DNA of 64,000 nt. Source: Puniceicoccales bacterium Verruco_01. GTDB taxonomy: Bacteria; Verrucomicrobiota; Verrucomicrobiia; Opitutales; Oceanipulchritudinaceae. Positions 51,091 to 60,357 of the stretch are shown piece after piece (positions within the stretch are counted from its first letter, which is position 1; each line of letters opens with the position of its first letter). The stretch lies in NCBI GenBank assembly GCA_001604565.1, contig LVBV01000012.1, positions 1-64,000 of the forward strand. Direction: 5' to 3'. The notes beneath the pieces are model-generated. The model was not told where the DNA came from. It saw only the letters and a list, made by a program, of their open reading frames with translations, and did no database searches. The translations under genes and the position numbers were made by a program.

Positions 51091-53988
51091 ATGAAAAACC
51101 CCGTCGCCGCCCTTGTTCTCGCCATCTTTTTGTCCGTTGCAGCGCCCGCAGTCTCTTTCGCGAAAGAGACTGCGTCGATACTGGATCTATCCGGCACTTG
51201 GAGCTGTGTTCTGGACCCGAAAGGAGTCGGCGAAGGCGCGCAGTGGGGTAAGGGCTTTGCCGACGGTCAGCCCGTGACGCTTCCCGGCACGTTGGACGAG
51301 GCCGGGATCGGCTTTCCCAACGCTGACAAAAGCGACCAGCACCTCTACAAGCCCCTCGCCTACGAGGGCGCAGCGTGGTTTGAGCGCGAGGTTGTCATTC
51401 CCGCGGATTGGACCGGGAAGCACGTGGAATTGACCCTCGAACGCAGCAAGGTGACGAAGGTATGGGTGAACGGTTCTTACGCGGGATCGAACGACCTCGT
51501 GTATGCGCACCAGTCCTTTGATGTCACGGCTTTCCTCAAGCCCGGCGAGACAAACCGCATCGTCCTCTGCGTGAACAACGATCCCGCGCTCGTTCCCGTG
51601 GCCGGTTCGCACGCCTACAGCCCCGACACGCAGACCAACTGGAACGGCGTCATCGGAAAGTTGCGACTGGAGGCGAAAAATCCGCTCCACATCACGTCGA
51701 TCCGCGTGACACCGGATATCGGAAACGATGAATTTCTTGTGGAGACTCGTTTTTCAGAGGCCGTGCAGGAGGCTGCCGATTTGCAGTTGGTGGTTTCCGT
51801 TGTCGCGACAGACGGCAGAGAAGCAAAAGAAGGTCTCATGGAGGAAAACGCCGATGACGAAGCGATTGCGGTTCTTGCCCCTTTCACGGTTGCGCACATT
51901 GGTGACGTTGCATTCGGTGAGGCGTTCCGTGTGCCTTGTTCCGTGCCAAAGAAGACACTTTGGGATGACGAAACTCCTCATGTCACCACACTGAAGGTGG
52001 AATTGCTCAGGCCGGGGTCTTCATCGCGCATCCTTCTGGACTGGATTAACATTTCAACCGGTCTTCGCGACTTCAAGGCGACGCCGGACGGCTTCACGAT
52101 CAACGGACGGAAAGTGACGTTGCGGGGCAAGCACGACGCCTGCGTCTTCCCGCTCACGGCGCATCCGCCGATGGACAAGGAGAGCTGGCTAAGCTACTTC
52201 CGGGTTTACAAGGAGTGGGGCCTGAACCACATGCGCTGCCACACGTGGACTCCGCCGGAAGCCGCCTTCGAAGCTGCCGACGAGCTTGGCATCTATATCG
52301 AGTGCGAGCTTCCCATCTGGTGGGGCCTCGACTTCAAGGACCCGAAACAGTTCGACTACATGGTGAAGCTGGGTGAGGCGATTCTGGACGACTACGGCAA
52401 TCACCCGTCCTTCGTGATGTTCGCCCTCGGTAACGAAATTTCCAAGGAGCGCGAGGACCTGAAGAGGATGGTCGATCTTCTGCGCGCGCATGATCCCCGG
52501 CTTCTCTACGCGCAGGGGATGAACAACCGGCTCTGGGATCCCTCCTATGCCGAGGGCGACGACTTCTGGGGCGGCTTCCGCACCGGGCCGATACAGGCGG
52601 ACGGTTCCACAGACACGCGGTGCTCCGTGTCGTATCTGGATTCGAACGGCGTCGGCGGCCTTCTAAACCAGAACCGTCCCTCGACAAACTTCAATTTCGA
52701 CAAGGCGCTCGAACGCTCGCCCGTGCCGTTCTCGGGCTTCGAGGTCGGCCAGTATCAGGTGTTCCCGAACTTCACGGAGCTGCCGAAATACACGGGTGTG
52801 CTGAAGCCCCTGAACCTTGAGATGTACCGCGACCGGCTCGAAAAGACCGGGATGCTGAATCAGGCGCAGGACTTCTTCCGCGCGTCGGGGGCGCTCAGCG
52901 TCCTCTGCTACCGCGCGGACATCGAGGCGATGCTGCGCACTCGCCGCTTCGCCGCTTTCAACCTTCTGGACCTGCAGGACTATCCAGGGCAGGGGACGGC
53001 ACTCGTCGGCATGCTGGATGCCTTCATGGCGAGCAAGGGCCTGATTCAGCCGGACGAGTGGCGCAAATTCTGTTCCGACACGGTGCTCCTCGCGGAACTG
53101 CCGCAATTCTCCTGGGCGAATACGGAGACCTTCACGGCAAAGGTGGACCTGCGTAACGACGGACCGCGCGACTTCTCCGAAAGCCGCATTCTCTGGAAGA
53201 TTGCCGATGATGCGCAGAATCGCGTTCTGGCCTCGGGAGAAGTCGCGATCGACGCTCCTGCGCACTCCGGGCTGATCCGCAGTCCCGGGACGATCTCCGT
53301 TCCCCTTGCGGGCCTTGTGAAGGCTCCGGCCAAGCTGACCCTTTTCCTCGAAACGGACGCTGGCGATGTCTCGACGAGTTACCCGGTCTGGGTCTATCCG
53401 CCTGCCGGGAAGGTTGCCGTGCCGGACGACGTGATCGTGGCGGAGAAACTGACGGACGCCGTGGCGAAGGCCCTCGAAAACGGCGCGCACGTGCTGCTTC
53501 TGCCCAAGGCCGAGGCGGTGGAGGTGCATTCCGTCCCGATGCAGTTCATTTCCGAATTCTGGAACTGGCAGATGTTCACGAGCCTTGCCGAGCAGTTCAA
53601 GGGACCGAAGTCGCCCGGGACGCTGGGCCTCTTGATCGACGAAAAGAGTCCGGCCTTTGCGCAGTTTCCGACGAGCTTCCACACGGATTACCAGTGGTGG
53701 CCCATGTGCCAGAATTCCCGCGCGCTGATCCTCGACGACTTCCCGGGCTACCGGCCAATCGCGCAGGCAATCGATAACATCGCGAGGGATCATCGCCTAG
53801 GTCTCATTTCCGAGTTCAGGGTGGGGAAGGGCGCCGTGCTCGTCATGGCCTGCGACCTGCCCTCCCTCGCGGAAAAATTCCCCGAGGCGCGGCAACTCTA
53901 CGCGAGCCTCCTCGCCTACGCGGCGTCCGGCAAATTCGCGCCGCAGACGGAAGTGACGGTGGAGAAGCTGCGGGGACTAGGGCTGTAG
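51091..53988 (+). CDS. Secreted glycoside hydrolase family 2 protein
   Basis: A 965-residue protein with a signal peptide (to about VSFAKE). The sugar-binding jelly-roll domain comes first (LSGTWSCVLDPKG, WFEREVVIPADWTGKHVELTLERSKVTKVWVNGSYAG), then an Ig-like domain, then the TIM barrel from GFTINGRKVTLRGKHDACV. The acid/base Glu is in FVMFALGNEISKE (about 448) and the probable nucleophile Glu in FEVGQYQVFPNF (about 549), the E(V/T)GQ form seen in Bacteroidota-type GH2 enzymes of glycan degradation. Beta-galactosidase-like or related activity on host or plant glycans is likely; the substrate is not known. Extra C-terminal domains of unknown function occupy about 680-965. Confidence 0.87.
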   Translation: MKNPVAALVLAIFLSVAAPAVSFAKETASILDLSGTWSCVLDPKGVGEGAQWGKGFADGQPVTLPGTLDEAGIGFPNADKSDQHLYKPLAYEGAAWFEREVVIPADWTGKHVELTLERSKVTKVWVNGSYAGSNDLVYAHQSFDVTAFLKPGETNRIVLCVNNDPALVPVAGSHAYSPDTQTNWNGVIGKLRLEAKNPLHITSIRVTPDIGNDEFLVETRFSEAVQEAADLQLVVSVVATDGREAKEGLMEENADDEAIAVLAPFTVAHIGDVAFGEAFRVPCSVPKKTLWDDETPHVTTLKVELLRPGSSSRILLDWINISTGLRDFKATPDGFTINGRKVTLRGKHDACVFPLTAHPPMDKESWLSYFRVYKEWGLNHMRCHTWTPPEAAFEAADELGIYIECELPIWWGLDFKDPKQFDYMVKLGEAILDDYGNHPSFVMFALGNEISKEREDLKRMVDLLRAHDPRLLYAQGMNNRLWDPSYAEGDDFWGGFRTGPIQADGSTDTRCSVSYLDSNGVGGLLNQNRPSTNFNFDKALERSPVPFSGFEVGQYQVFPNFTELPKYTGVLKPLNLEMYRDRLEKTGMLNQAQDFFRASGALSVLCYRADIEAMLRTRRFAAFNLLDLQDYPGQGTALVGMLDAFMASKGLIQPDEWRKFCSDTVLLAELPQFSWANTETFTAKVDLRNDGPRDFSESRILWKIADDAQNRVLASGEVAIDAPAHSGLIRSPGTISVPLAGLVKAPAKLTLFLETDAGDVSTSYPVWVYPPAGKVAVPDDVIVAEKLTDAVAKALENGAHVLLLPKAEAVEVHSVPMQFISEFWNWQMFTSLAEQFKGPKSPGTLGLLIDEKSPAFAQFPTSFHTDYQWWPMCQNSRALILDDFPGYRPIAQAIDNIARDHRLGLISEFRVGKGAVLVMACDLPSLAEKFPEARQLYASLLAYAASGKFAPQTEVTVEKLRGLGL

Positions 53989-54089
53989 AAATCACTGCGC
54001 TTTCATTTTTTCGCGATTTCTGCTTAGAATCATCCGGGCTCCCGCGTAATCCGTCAGTGCGTCCCAATTCCGGGACGCCGAAACATAAG

Positions 54090-54249
54090 GCCACCTCGAA
54101 CAACTTTGATTTCTGCTACGAACGGTCTTTGTGGCGGCTGGCTGCGTTTCGGAAGTTCGCCGTATTTCATCCAATACTGCTCACTTCCGAAGCCTTGCCA
54201 TCCATCCGCAAATCGCGTTCTCGCGACGAAACCAGTTGTTTGAGGTGGC
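54090..54249. mobile_element. MITE-like element with 15-bp inverted ends
   Basis: The ends GCCACCTCGAACAAC (54090-54104) and GTTGTTTGAGGTGGC (54235-54249) are inverted repeats matching 14 of 15, and weaker similarity continues inwards to about 35 bp (CGAACG/CGTTC on the two sides). The 6-bp CATAAG directly flanks both ends (54084-54089 and 54250-54255), which looks like a target-site duplication. The 160 bp inside carry no gene. It would be a non-autonomous element; no transposase is nearby. Confidence 0.5.
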
Positions 54250-54258
54250 CATAAGCGG

Positions 54259-54582
54259 ATGATATCCCAACCTGTCAGCGAATCCCCCGACTGGACCGCC
54301 GAGATGGCGCGCCGTCACGACCAGCCCCTGCGGCGCTACGCATATAGCCTCTGTCGCAACTGGGACGTGGCGGGCGACGCCGTGCAAAACACGTGGCTGC
54401 GCTTCTACCGCGCTGCCCGCAGCGAGGTGGAGCCGAAGATCCGGGCGTGGCTCTTCCTTGTCTGTCGCAGGCAGGTTGTGGACTACCTCCGCCGGAAAGG
54501 ACGGATGCTTACGGACAATATTGACGACGGGATCGCGGGAGCCGACGCCGCGTCTTCGTCCGCAATATCTCCGGGAACATGA
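54259..54582 (+). pseudogene. Truncated ECF sigma factor
   Basis: A 107-residue frame that matches only region 2 of an ECF sigma factor: RHDQPLRRYAYSLCRNWDVAGDAVQNTWLRFYRAA...KIRAWLFLVCRRQVVDYLRRKGRM. Region 4, which binds the -35 element, is missing. The last residues, from about DGIAGAD onwards, read into a different gene remnant in another frame. The likely event is a deletion that removed region 4 and fused the rest to a downstream gene. Expression of a region-2-only protein would not make a normal sigma factor. The start is 4 bp after the MITE-like element's right flank. Confidence 0.68.
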
Positions 54583-55110
54583 TCACCATCGCCAAGGATG
54601 TGAAGATTCAGGTGGAGGCGCAGGACTTTAACGACGACAAGAAGGACGCGGGCGAGATCGGCGGGCCACAGCGTGACCGCCTTCTACGAGGTGATCCCCG
54701 TCGGAGTCAAGTGGGAGGAGCCCGCAACCGTGGACGCCCTCAAGTAACAGAAGAATCAGCCGGACAAGGCGGTCTCCGCAACGTCCCCTGACGAGATGCT
54801 GACCGTCAAGGTGCGCTACAAGGCCCCGGACGGTGACGTTAGTCGCAAGCTGGAATTCCCCTTCGCCACAAAGAGCGTGACGACGTGGGACAAGGCGGAT
54901 GCCAACACGCGCTTTGCCGCGGCGGTGGCGCTCTTCGGGATGGAACTGCGCAGGAGCCCGAATGCCGGGAGCGGGAGCCTCGCGATGGCGAAGAACCTCG
55001 CCGCGCAGGCTCTCGGGGTGCATACGGACGAAGAGCGCATCCAGCTCCTCGAACTCATCCGCAAGGCCGAGAAGGCGCGGGAGAAGTCTGAGAAGAGCGA
55101 AGATAAGTAG
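54550..55110 (+). pseudogene. Remnant of a VWA/YfbK-type protein
   Basis: Three segments resemble the C-terminal domain of von Willebrand factor A (YfbK/DUF3520) proteins. Segment one (from 54552) reads VFVRNISGNMITIAKDVKIQVE, then jumps to AQDFNDDKKDAGEI, missing about 20 family residues. A 2-bp loss at about 54660 (GGCG for GGCGCG) shifts frame; segment two, frame 54661, reads AGHSVTAFYEVIPVGV, then ...DALK and a TAA stop (54745-54747) where the family has Tyr-Gln, suggesting TAC became TAA. Segment three, same frame, reads EMLTVKVRYKAPDGDVSRKLEFPFATK and runs to 55110. At least three lesions make this a pseudogene. The alignment is from memory of the family. Confidence 0.65.
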
Positions 55111-55186
55111 CTCGCGTCCGCGCGGTGCCGGACAAGAGGGCGGGGGAGAGATTCCTCCGCCCTTTTCGTGTCCTCGGGCGACGGGT

Positions 55187-57517
55187 TTATTTGCCGCTGG
55201 CCGGTTGCGGAGCGGACTTTTCCCCGGCGGCGTTCATGTAGATGAGGACGCGGTCGTGAATCAGAAGGACCAGATCGCTCCGTCCGTCGTGATTCAAGTC
55301 TCCCATCAGCATCTCGCGCGGTTCCAGAGTGTTGTTCTGTCGGTTCTGCGCGTGACCGTTCTCGTCAAAGACGATGAAGTGCATCTCACTCTCGAAGGGT
55401 TTGTCCGGCGCGGGTCTTGCAAGAATGTCCAACAGGTTTTCCCGTCCGTCCGCGCCCACGATCTCGTCCTCGCCGTCGCCCGTCAGGTCGCCGGAGAGGA
55501 TCATTCCGTAGCGAACGCCGTCCAGGTCCGTCTCGTAAGCAGGGAATTTCTGTTTGCGCGTCCACGACGGGACGGCAAGGGGCGAAATGCTGATGCGGTC
55601 CGCACTCGTTGCCAGAAGAACGCGCCCCGCCCGGCCCCCGAAGTCGGCAAGACACATGCCGTCCACCGCGTTCTGCGAAGGCCAGTCGAGCGTCTCGCGC
55701 GTGCGGAAGATCTTGTCCGCGCCGTCCTGGGTGAGCAGTTCCATGCGGTTGGCCGCCGAATCGTAAAAGACTAGACTCAGCTTTCCACCGAGCCGGAGGA
55801 AAACCGGGCCGACGACGTCCGCCTCCGGGTTCTGGGCATTGTACTGTTCAGCCACTTCGAGGGCGCCGTCCGCCTTGAGGCGCAGCGCGCGCACGAAACC
55901 CGTGCCGCCAGCGAGGATCTCGGCAACGCTGTCGCCGTCCACGTCGAAATACCCGATTTTGCTCGCCGAAAGCCCGGCCATGCAACTGGTCCGGACGGAG
56001 GAATCCGTTGCTTTTTCCTCAATGCCATCTTTCGTGCAGGCAAAAATGCGCACGGGTTCCTTCTGCGCGAAGAGAAAGAGAGCCATGCGCCCGCCGGGCA
56101 GTATGGGGGCGGCAAGGATCGTGTCGGGCTTGCGTTTCACCTGGTCGAGCGTGGTGCTGACGGACTTTTTCCATTCCCCGTCCGGATTCTGGGTGAGTAG
56201 CGAGAGAACGTAATCGTCCCCCACCTTTTCCAGCAGGGCGATGGAGGAGCCTTCGCCGGTAAAGTTGCCTGTCGCGGCGGAGATGAGCTTGCCGGACGTG
56301 GAAAGGGATCTTGGAAGGCCGAAGCGTCCGTTCGCATAGGAAATGATCCCCGCCAGATCCTCGCCAGAGCTCAATGCCAAGAGGCTGTCCGGCATCCCGG
56401 GAGTCCGCAGGGTGACAAGAGTGGAAATCTTCGAGTAACTAGGGAAGGAAACTGCCTCGTCAAAGTCCCCTTCGGCATTCTGGCGCAGGAGGCGGATCTC
56501 GGCCTTCGTGGGATTGGCCGTGGCGATGTCCACGTCGCCGTCGCCGTCGAAATCGCCATAGGCGTAGAGCGTCCCCTGACGGGCTCCGCCCGCAGCATAG
56601 TCGCGTCTCTGAAGAGTTGCGAGCGATTCGGGAACCGAGCCTGAGTTCTCGATCGTGAAGAAGATGACGTTCCGCGTGAGGCCGTCGATCGTGGCGAAGA
56701 AGGACCCGTCCCCACCTCGAACCTCCGCAAGGCAGAGGGACCCTACGGAGAGCGGGAAGCCGATTTCCGGACCGAAACGTCCTGGCGTCTGCTGCAGGCG
56801 CATGGAAAGGCGCCGGAAGCGGTCGCTTCCGCAAAGGAAGAGAAGGTCACTCCAGCCGTCGCGGTTTACATCCGCTACGGCAAGATCGCCCGCCTGCCCC
56901 ACGGCAAGACGGTAGCGGCGCGGTTCTTCCATCACCCCCTTGTTGCCCTGACGGAAGAAGAGGATCTCGTCATCAGTCATAACAAGCAGATCCGTGCGTC
57001 CGTCGCCATCCATGTCGCGCGCGATGAGGGTTTCGCCCCACTGCTTGGGCTTGAAGTTCGTGTATGTCCACGACTGGTCCCATGAACCGTCGGGGGCCTG
57101 ATAGCGGAGTGTGAGGGGTACGAGCCCCCCCGTGAAGGCGATGTCGGTCCTGCCGTCGCCGTTCAGGTCCCCGAGCGCAAGATCGTAGCCGAACCCTCCC
57201 ATCGGAACGCTGTCATGCCAGAAGGAGGCGTCCTCCAGCACGGGTTCCCAGCGGCTGCGCTTGAGGGCGCGGCGTTCCTTGTGGCGCGGATTGTCCGGGT
57301 TGTTTTGGAAGAGCAGCTCGACCTTGCCCGAGTCGTTGTCGATCATGGCAAGATCGGTACGTCCGTCCCCGTCCACATCCGCCAGGCGTAGCGCCTGCGT
57401 GTTCCAGTCCATCTTGATCACCTCGGGGCCGGTGAGGTTGACCGGCTCCGAAGCGGATGAGACGTTGGCAATCGTGGCGAGAAGACTCGTCAGCGCGGGC
57501 AGGGATCGCAACCTCAC
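55187..57517 (-). CDS. Secreted FG-GAP/VCBS-repeat protein
   Basis: A 776-residue protein with a signal peptide (cleavage near VSSASEP). It has many FG-GAP repeats with the Ca-binding-like DxDGDGxxD pattern: LADVDGDGRTDLAMID, LGDLNGDGRTDIAFTG, DMDGDGRTDLLVMT, DVNRDGWSDLLFL, DFDGDGDVDIAT and DLTGDGEDEIVGAD. These form a beta-propeller resembling integrin heads. It ends with DLNHDGRSDLVLLIHD. It probably binds or displays on the surface. It is the third gene of an operon, 5 bp after the DUF3352-like gene. Confidence 0.83.
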   Translation of the reverse strand: MRLRSLPALTSLLATIANVSSASEPVNLTGPEVIKMDWNTQALRLADVDGDGRTDLAMIDNDSGKVELLFQNNPDNPRHKERRALKRSRWEPVLEDASFWHDSVPMGGFGYDLALGDLNGDGRTDIAFTGGLVPLTLRYQAPDGSWDQSWTYTNFKPKQWGETLIARDMDGDGRTDLLVMTDDEILFFRQGNKGVMEEPRRYRLAVGQAGDLAVADVNRDGWSDLLFLCGSDRFRRLSMRLQQTPGRFGPEIGFPLSVGSLCLAEVRGGDGSFFATIDGLTRNVIFFTIENSGSVPESLATLQRRDYAAGGARQGTLYAYGDFDGDGDVDIATANPTKAEIRLLRQNAEGDFDEAVSFPSYSKISTLVTLRTPGMPDSLLALSSGEDLAGIISYANGRFGLPRSLSTSGKLISAATGNFTGEGSSIALLEKVGDDYVLSLLTQNPDGEWKKSVSTTLDQVKRKPDTILAAPILPGGRMALFLFAQKEPVRIFACTKDGIEEKATDSSVRTSCMAGLSASKIGYFDVDGDSVAEILAGGTGFVRALRLKADGALEVAEQYNAQNPEADVVGPVFLRLGGKLSLVFYDSAANRMELLTQDGADKIFRTRETLDWPSQNAVDGMCLADFGGRAGRVLLATSADRISISPLAVPSWTRKQKFPAYETDLDGVRYGMILSGDLTGDGEDEIVGADGRENLLDILARPAPDKPFESEMHFIVFDENGHAQNRQNNTLEPREMLMGDLNHDGRSDLVLLIHDRVLIYMNAAGEKSAPQPASGK

Positions 57518-57522
57518 AGGCT

Positions 57523-59349
57523 TTATTCCTTCCTCTGCAGGTGTGATTCGCTCCGGATACCATCGGCGGTCTTGAACGACTTGCCCGCGAGCACCACGGG
57601 AATCTCGCCGATGCCGTCGATGAGGGTCAGGTCGAGCGGCGCGGTGCCATCACTGAGGATCGTGGCATTGCACGCGTTGGCGATTGCGGCCAGATAGAAC
57701 TTCACAAGCGATGTGCCGTTCCCGTAGATCATGCTGACACCGCCATCTTCCAGCTTGCCGTTGCCGAGGTTGGCATAAGCTTTTGTCTGCCAGTAACTTT
57801 TGGTGTCGGGGCCGACGGAGAGGGCGTCCTGAATGGCCTGCTGTCCGGGGGAAAAGAGGAGCCACCCGTCCTTGACGGCCATCGAAAAGCCGCCGGTGGG
57901 CAGGGGCATCGTCATGAGTTCGACACCGTTGAAGTCGCGGCGCTGGAACATCGCTCCGGCGGGCGTCATCGCAAGAAGGACATCGACAGCCTTCTTGAAG
58001 GCCATGCCGTCCTTCAACTTGAAGGCGAAGACCTGCTGGAAGGTGTTGGGATCCGCGGCGGAGGCGCCGGTATCCACGACAAAACTGACGATGCCCGAAT
58101 CGATGTTGCCGACCAGATCCGTTTCCAGATTCACACTCGTCCGTGTCTGAATCTGGGCGATCTGCATGTTGTATGCGACGCTCAGCATGGGCATGGTGGT
58201 GAACACCATGTCGCGAATGCTGAAGAGAGTGCTGCCTAGGTTGAAGGCGACGCTGTTCACGTTGGCGGCACTTGCCGGGACAAAGTCCGGCGTGGGATAA
58301 CGGTCGCCGAAGGAACCGAGAATCAGGCGCCCCAGTCCATGGCTCGAATCGGCGCTGAAGAAACCGGAGACGATCATGTCGTCACTCTTGAAACGCACGC
58401 CGTAATAAAAGTAATGCAGACTGTCGAGACCGAGGGCAGAGATCAGCACTTCCGGCGCGGGTTTGGATGGATCGGGCTGCTGACCGGGCTGCACGGCGAG
58501 CTTTTCGCGGATGAGATCCTCCAACATTCTGGTCAGGGGGCGGAAATCCACATACAGGTAGAAGTCATTCTTTTCCCCCATGCCGCGGGCGGCTTCCGCC
58601 TGCGCCTCTTCCGCGAGCGTGTTCTTTTCCTCGCCCTTGACCGCCTCGACGAGCGCCTTTGCCGACTCCATCGAAGTCGTCAGGAAAAAAACATTCTTGC
58701 AGGCGCCGAAGTAGAAATGAACATCGTTCTTTCCTTTGCCAGACTCGGTCTCTTCGGCCTTCGCGGTTTTCTCGACGGGGTTGCCCTCCTCGTCGTATTT
58801 AACGTCTTCGTTGGTGGGTTTCTCTTCTTTATCGTGCGTGTAGATGTCGAAAATCTCGCACTTGAGGAAAGTTTCGCTGCCGGCAAAAAAGGTCTCGGAC
58901 CCCTTTTCCGCAGCCATCTCCTTCGCCTTGCCCGCGAGGAATTCGGCAAGGCCCTTCGCGTCCTTGGAGGTCGCCAGCAGTTCGAATCCGGGAATCGGCG
59001 TATCCGCTTCGTCGCGCATGGCGGAGGCGAGGGCGGACACGGGATTGATTCCAATGACGATTTGACCATCCAGCTTCTGGCGGATGTCCTCCCACTTGAG
59101 ATCGGGCAGGTCTTCGTCTTTCTGGACGAGCTTTTCAAACTCATCCTTTACCGGCTTGAGGAAGGCGCAGATCTTCTCGTTCTTGATGATCTCGTTCAGG
59201 GGGTCGCATTCCTCCGCCGCCTTGGAATTGATGTTGGCGAGGCTGGCGTACAGGACCGTTCCCGTCGGGAGGTAGGTTTCAAGCGGTTTTGCCGCACAGA
59301 GGGAGGTTGCAGTCGCCGCGAGGGCGAGAAGAAGACTCGGGGTTCTCAT
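57523..59349 (-). CDS. Secreted DUF3352-like protein, unknown function
   Basis: A 608-residue protein with a signal peptide (MRTPSLLLALAATATSLCAAKPLE). The mature start ETYLPTGTVLYASLANINSKAA resembles the DUF3352 family found in planctomycetes and verrucomicrobia, whose function is unknown. A highly charged Lys/Glu segment lies at about 190-225. The start ATGA overlaps the stop of the protease gene, so translation is coupled. The region may interact with the protease or with substrate. Confidence 0.7.
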   Translation of the reverse strand: MRTPSLLLALAATATSLCAAKPLETYLPTGTVLYASLANINSKAAEECDPLNEIIKNEKICAFLKPVKDEFEKLVQKDEDLPDLKWEDIRQKLDGQIVIGINPVSALASAMRDEADTPIPGFELLATSKDAKGLAEFLAGKAKEMAAEKGSETFFAGSETFLKCEIFDIYTHDKEEKPTNEDVKYDEEGNPVEKTAKAEETESGKGKNDVHFYFGACKNVFFLTTSMESAKALVEAVKGEEKNTLAEEAQAEAARGMGEKNDFYLYVDFRPLTRMLEDLIREKLAVQPGQQPDPSKPAPEVLISALGLDSLHYFYYGVRFKSDDMIVSGFFSADSSHGLGRLILGSFGDRYPTPDFVPASAANVNSVAFNLGSTLFSIRDMVFTTMPMLSVAYNMQIAQIQTRTSVNLETDLVGNIDSGIVSFVVDTGASAADPNTFQQVFAFKLKDGMAFKKAVDVLLAMTPAGAMFQRRDFNGVELMTMPLPTGGFSMAVKDGWLLFSPGQQAIQDALSVGPDTKSYWQTKAYANLGNGKLEDGGVSMIYGNGTSLVKFYLAAIANACNATILSDGTAPLDLTLIDGIGEIPVVLAGKSFKTADGIRSESHLQRKE

Positions 59350-60284
59350 TTGTTCTCTTCTTTTGAGGAGCTGATACTGGGTGGGGAATTGTAACGATAG
59401 CCGCTGTTGGGATTGCGGGGATCGAAGGCAAAAGTGTCGCGGTGTTCGATGAAATCGCGGAGCGTCTCGCTCGGGACGGCAAAGGCAAGGCCCTCCGCAC
59501 CGAAGCCGACCACCTTCAAATTGTTCACGCCGACCACCTCGCCGCGCATGTTGAAGAGAGGTCCGCCGGAATTGCCGGGGCTGATCTGCGCGGTCATCTG
59601 GATGAGCAAGTGTCCGTTGATGAGGCGGCTCGGAATGCTGACGATGCCCTCCGAGACGCTGCGTTCCAGTCCGAGGGGATTGCCGATGGCAAAGACGCGC
59701 TGGCCGGGGCGAAGGTCGCGGTCGCTGCCCACGGCCACGGTCTTGAAGGCGCGCCCGCCCGCATTCTCGATCTTGAGCAAGGCCAGGTCCCAATCGGGAC
59801 TCGAAGCGATGATGCGCACGTTTTCATACTGCGTGCGGACGAATTCGCCGCCTTCCTCGCGTTCGAAGACAGTGATGGAAATTTTGTTCTCCCCGGCCAC
59901 GACGTGGTCGTTTGTCACCACGTAGCCGGAGGGATGGATGATGAAGCCGCTGCCCAGTCCCACCGGAGTCGACACCGTGACCACCGCGTCGCCCACGTTC
60001 TCTGCCAGTTCCTTGACGGACATGAGCGGCAGATTGGAGGAGGGCCGGTACAGGTTGCCGACCGAGGCCACATCTTCCGCAGCCGCATCCTCCGTGGTGA
60101 TGGAGGTAATGGCGTCGCGCGGGATGGAAAGCACCGTGAAGCCGAGGTCGGCCACGATGCGGTCGGGCCTTTCGTCGATGATGCGCGCCTCGATCCGGCC
60201 TCCCTGCGTAAGTTCAATACGGGAAAGGGCCGCCTCCGCCAGCGTGGGGAGGAAAAGAAGAGCGAAGACGGCAAGTCGCTTCAT
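59346..60284 (-). CDS. Secreted trypsin-like (HtrA-type) serine protease
   Basis: A 312-residue protein with a signal peptide (MKRLAVFALLFLPTLAEAA). A short N-terminal domain (about 20-85) follows, then a trypsin-like domain with His in VTNDHVVAG, Asp in SPDWDLALLKI and Ser in SPGNSGGPLF. There is no PDZ domain, unlike HtrA/DegP. It may degrade or process envelope proteins. The start at 60284 is chosen for the signal peptide. First gene of the operon. Confidence 0.86.
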   Translation of the reverse strand: MKRLAVFALLFLPTLAEAALSRIELTQGGRIEARIIDERPDRIVADLGFTVLSIPRDAITSITTEDAAAEDVASVGNLYRPSSNLPLMSVKELAENVGDAVVTVSTPVGLGSGFIIHPSGYVVTNDHVVAGENKISITVFEREEGGEFVRTQYENVRIIASSPDWDLALLKIENAGGRAFKTVAVGSDRDLRPGQRVFAIGNPLGLERSVSEGIVSIPSRLINGHLLIQMTAQISPGNSGGPLFNMRGEVVGVNNLKVVGFGAEGLAFAVPSETLRDFIEHRDTFAFDPRNPNSGYRYNSPPSISSSKEENK

Positions 60285-60357
60285 GATGTCGATCTTTGGA
60301 CGGTTTGGGAGTGACCGTCTTGTGACGGCAACCACTCTGTTAAAGAGGAGTGAGGAG

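Noticed and set aside
54796-55110. Independent small gene in the VWA remnant
   Set aside because: The frame continues a family C-terminal domain interrupted upstream by a stop and a frameshift, so it is better read as part of the pseudogene.
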